A stretch of DNA of 64,000 nucleotides from a virus. Below are positions 61,629-64,000 of the stretch, in pieces. The stretch covers positions 1 through 64,000 of IMG/VR virus record IMGVR_UViG_3300048999_000052. One strand, written 5' to 3'. Every line of letters begins with the position of its first letter. Within the stretch, counting starts at the first letter, position 1. The notes beneath the pieces are model-generated. The model did no database searches, was not told where the DNA came from, and saw only the letters and a program-made list of their open reading frames with translations. The position numbers were made by a program, and so were the translations under genes.

Positions 61629-63613
61629 CGGCTGATCTGTTCGAGGACCCGGGCCAGGAACTCCTGGCTCGGGGCACCGCTGACCCGATTGAGGCGCTCC
61701 AGCTCAGTCAGGCCGAGCAGGACCAGCTCGACGTGGTTCGGGGCGAGGCTAACTCGGCTCGGACGCTAGCCCAGGTCGGGCTGGTCCTCGGTGCCGCCTT
61801 CTTGCTGTACCGCCACTATGTCCACCGCCGGACTTTGGCTCAAGTAAGTTCCCAGCCTGAATCGCGCTTCCTTCAGGCTCTGACCTTGCGCAACGCTCGG
61901 AACTTCATCCCGGCCTGGGTGTACATGGTCACGCCCGCACTGGAGACCGCCTACACGGTCGGCATGGTCCGGGGCGGGAATGCCGCTATCCCGGACGAGA
62001 TGGTTACCCAGTACGCCCAGCGGTACGCAACCGACATCGCTGACTACATCAACGAGACCTCGGCGCAGGCACTGGCTGAGGGCTTCAATGCCTACGTCAA
62101 CAAGAAGGTGGCTCGGCGGGTAGCAGCCGAGAAGGCACTGCAGGGCTTCGGACTGAACAGCAGGATGATGCGTGCCCTGGTCGGGCGGGTAGCCCGGGCC
62201 AAGGTCGACTCGGTGGTTGAACTCAATCACGATGCCTCCACCCGGGACTGGATCGAAATGATGCTGGTCCAGCGGGCGCACGACATCGGGGACAACGAGG
62301 GCTTCAATGTCTCCCAACATGGACAACAGATCACCTGGTTGTACCTACAGCGGACGGGGCGACTGTCGCCAGCCGCACTCAAGGTCTGGCACACCGCCCG
62401 GGACGAACGTGTGTGTCCGTCATGCGGTCCGCTGGATAAGCAGGCCGTACCGGTCAACCAGCCCTTCACGACCGTCTTTGGGAAGCTGTGGGTGCCTTCG
62501 ATGCATCCAAACTGTCGTTGCGAGGTGCGACTCCGGTCTCTGGTGCGAGATGAGTTCGTAGCTGAGCAGGTGGCTAAGGCCGATGCCTTCCTGGAGCGCG
62601 AGCACCCGCGTGGGCGCGATGGTCGGTTCCGGGCGAAGCCAGCGGCTGAGCGCGAGCGCGAAAGCGATCTGGAAAGGTTGCTCCGTGAAGTCGAAGAGCG
62701 CGAAGCACCGCCGGAGCCGGCTGTCGATCTGGGTGAAGCGGTTGATCTGGGTACGGGTGTGGATCTGGGCGCAGCTTCACTCGGAGGCACCTCCCTGGCC
62801 GGAGTCGACCTCGGACCCGTCAATCTTGGCCAAGCCGAACAAGTCGAACTGGCTCAACCAGCCGTAAGCATCCCGGCCGTCTCGCTGCCGCAGGAGCAGG
62901 TTGAGTTGGCTGGTCAGCAGATGGTGTCGCTGGCTACCGACCAGACGGCAGTGATGCTGACCGAAGCTCCTCGGGCGCCAATTCAGGCCAAGGGGCCGGG
63001 GATCATCAATCTGCCCGACACCTTGTACAGGCTGGATACGGCTGGCTTCCACTTCCACCCGGAGTACTCCGATCACCTGACCTGGTCCGATGACGGCGAG
63101 GTGGAGTACGCCTTCTTTGGTCCAGAGCATGAGTTCACTACGCATCAGAACACGGTGGACGCAATAAAGGCGCTGTACGAGCAGGAGATCGAGCGGGAGA
63201 CCACTCGGATCATGACCGAGGGCAGGAACTACGTCGGTGCCCAGGGACGCGACCCGCTGCAGCTGGATCGGCACTTTGTCCGGGCTGCGATCGAGGCTGA
63301 GGTCACTGGCTCTCCTGATCACCCTGGTTTCCGTACCTATGCCAACGCGATGGGGATCCACCGTAGCGAATGGATCCTGCGGGTTTATCGGATGGACCGG
63401 GCCTACTCCGAAGGCTTCGTCGGTGAGATGAGCGCGCACGGCGAGACCGAGTTCTTCCAGGCGCCCGGACGGTACTACGCCGAGGACGAGCTGCTAGCCA
63501 CCGAAGAGTGGGACGGCTGGCCGGTGGCTGTGGTGGATGTCGAGCCGGAAGAGGAGGAGGGGCAATTCGATGACTTCCGCACCCGCAACCGTGATGACTG
63601 GCCACCGAGCTGA
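61625..63613 (+). CDS. MuF-like head morphogenesis protein with long extension, 662 aa
   Basis: Residues 1-310 are a MuF minor-head domain: helical start with a hydrophobic run (VGLVLGAAFLLYRHYVHRRT), then KVWHTARDERVCPSCGPLDK ... PSMHPNCRCEVRL. After REHPRGRDGRFRAKP comes a stretch of VDLG-type hexad/pentad repeats (AVDLGEAVDLGTGVDLGAAS) and an unrelated C-terminal domain (about 200 residues, YRLDTAGFHFHPEYSD, acidic). MuF fusions can carry effector domains; this one is not recognised. Confidence 0.82.
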   Translation: MTADLFEDPGQELLARGTADPIEALQLSQAEQDQLDVVRGEANSARTLAQVGLVLGAAFLLYRHYVHRRTLAQVSSQPESRFLQALTLRNARNFIPAWVYMVTPALETAYTVGMVRGGNAAIPDEMVTQYAQRYATDIADYINETSAQALAEGFNAYVNKKVARRVAAEKALQGFGLNSRMMRALVGRVARAKVDSVVELNHDASTRDWIEMMLVQRAHDIGDNEGFNVSQHGQQITWLYLQRTGRLSPAALKVWHTARDERVCPSCGPLDKQAVPVNQPFTTVFGKLWVPSMHPNCRCEVRLRSLVRDEFVAEQVAKADAFLEREHPRGRDGRFRAKPAAERERESDLERLLREVEEREAPPEPAVDLGEAVDLGTGVDLGAASLGGTSLAGVDLGPVNLGQAEQVELAQPAVSIPAVSLPQEQVELAGQQMVSLATDQTAVMLTEAPRAPIQAKGPGIINLPDTLYRLDTAGFHFHPEYSDHLTWSDDGEVEYAFFGPEHEFTTHQNTVDAIKALYEQEIERETTRIMTEGRNYVGAQGRDPLQLDRHFVRAAIEAEVTGSPDHPGFRTYANAMGIHRSEWILRVYRMDRAYSEGFVGEMSAHGETEFFQAPGRYYAEDELLATEEWDGWPVAVVDVEPEEEEGQFDDFRTRNRDDWPPS

Positions 63614-64000
63614 CCATGAAGTCATGACCAGCGCAATCCAGGATGTAGCCGAGCTGCTATTTGGCGACGGCGCGGACGAGCTGGTGCGTAAGATGAACCC
63701 TACCCAGTCCGACCTGGCTGCCAAGAAAAAGCGTGAGCGGACCCAGGCCCAGGTCGGTCTGGCCTCCAACCTTGTCGGGATCACCGCTGGTACGGCTGCG
63801 ACAGCTGAAGCCGCGGGCAAGTTCAAGGAAGCTCGCCGGCTCAAGCGCGGCCTGTTGACTGAGGCCAAGGTGCCGGGCAAGATCGCCACTTCACTGGGAC
63901 ACATCAAGACCAAGCACGTAGTCGGGCTGGCTGCGGCTGGTCTTGGCCTGCAGGCGGCCAACGTGGCTGGCGATGCGATCGCCAACCGGGTGCTGGCCCG
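63570..64000 (+). CDS. Head-type protein, start only (cut by window end)
   Basis: ATG 63570 behind AGGAGG; the frame is open to the last base. Helical Ala/Lys-rich protein (AAKKKRERTQAQVGLASNLV; GLAAAGLGLQAANVAGDAIA). Overlaps the MuF gene by 44 bases. It could be a scaffolding or capsid-maturation protein, but no protease motif is seen in the 143 residues available. Confidence 0.7.
   Translation, partial: MTSAPATVMTGHRADHEVMTSAIQDVAELLFGDGADELVRKMNPTQSDLAAKKKRERTQAQVGLASNLVGITAGTAATAEAAGKFKEARRLKRGLLTEAKVPGKIATSLGHIKTKHVVGLAAAGLGLQAANVAGDAIANRVLA

Noticed and set aside
1-64000. Lysogeny module (integrase, repressor, attP)
   Set aside because: No tyrosine or serine integrase motif and no phage attachment-like tRNA fragment seen; the window suggests a lytic phage, but other genome parts are not visible.

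Overview
The window is part of a large, apparently lytic tailed-phage genome that infects an actinobacterium. Evidence seen directly: moderately high GC, a WhiB-type iron-sulfur regulator, an Lsr2-like nucleoid-protein domain, a DUF4262 protein, a small two-helix protein resembling DUF6131, many ATG/GTG/TTG starts with four-base NTGA overlaps, a phage initiator tRNA, and the full set of tailed-phage genes (large terminase, portal, MuF-like head protein, tail fibres, endolysin, holin). No integrase, excisionase or repressor was seen. The gene set recalls large Streptomyces phages, but that host guess comes from memory and is only inference.

Layout. Bases 1-88 hold the end of a rightward gene. 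From 106 to about 27.9 kb nearly everything is transcribed leftward: an initiator tRNA-fMet, then about 75 mostly small genes packed with 1-17 base overlaps. These include many zinc-binding mini-proteins, many one- or two-helix membrane micro-proteins, an AAA+ ATPase (13.7-15.3 kb), a DUF4262 protein, an Lsr2-like DNA-binding protein, and a surface module at 7.5-12.2 kb (an exported protein, an SPFH/band-7-like lipoprotein, and three tandem paralogues sharing a Cys-His-Cys repeat and a C-terminal module). Leftward promoters are visible near 13.6, 17.8, 20.9 and 27.3 kb. Several are followed by intrinsic-terminator-like hairpins placed before the first gene.

From about 28.0 kb everything runs rightward. 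At 28.4-41.7 kb lies the replication and recombination module: DnaB-type helicase, a 38-residue ribbon-helix-helix-like protein, DnaG-type primase, gp32-like ssDNA-binding protein, a 900-residue DNA polymerase III alpha subunit with a PHP domain, ParB-like protein, HNH nuclease, Cas4/RecB-like exonuclease, RuvC-like resolvase, WhiB and a possible small terminase. Two internal promoters there would give leaderless mRNAs. At 41.7-54.7 kb are fibres and tail or virion proteins (collagen-like, a 1150-residue glycine-rich fibre, an SGNH hydrolase), with a lysis cassette at about 48.3-50.9 kb (membrane proteins, a membrane-anchored collagen-like protein, M15 peptidase endolysin, holin). At 54.7-64 kb are large terminase, portal with a histone-H1-like tail, a 1143-residue unidentified virion-type protein, a MuF-like protein with a long extension, and the start of another head gene.

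The rightward arm therefore supplies DNA replication, packaging, virion and lysis functions. The leftward arm looks like an early or host-takeover arm of small regulatory, zinc and membrane proteins. The most unusual points are the Lsr2-like/AT-hook/C2H2 fusion, the paralogous Cys-His-Cys cluster beside an SPFH lipoprotein, a duplicated non-coding leader element (8.5 and 27.4 kb), two probable CTG starts in CTGA overlaps, and leaderless promoters. Functions marked unknown are not recognised; domain calls were made by eye without database searches.
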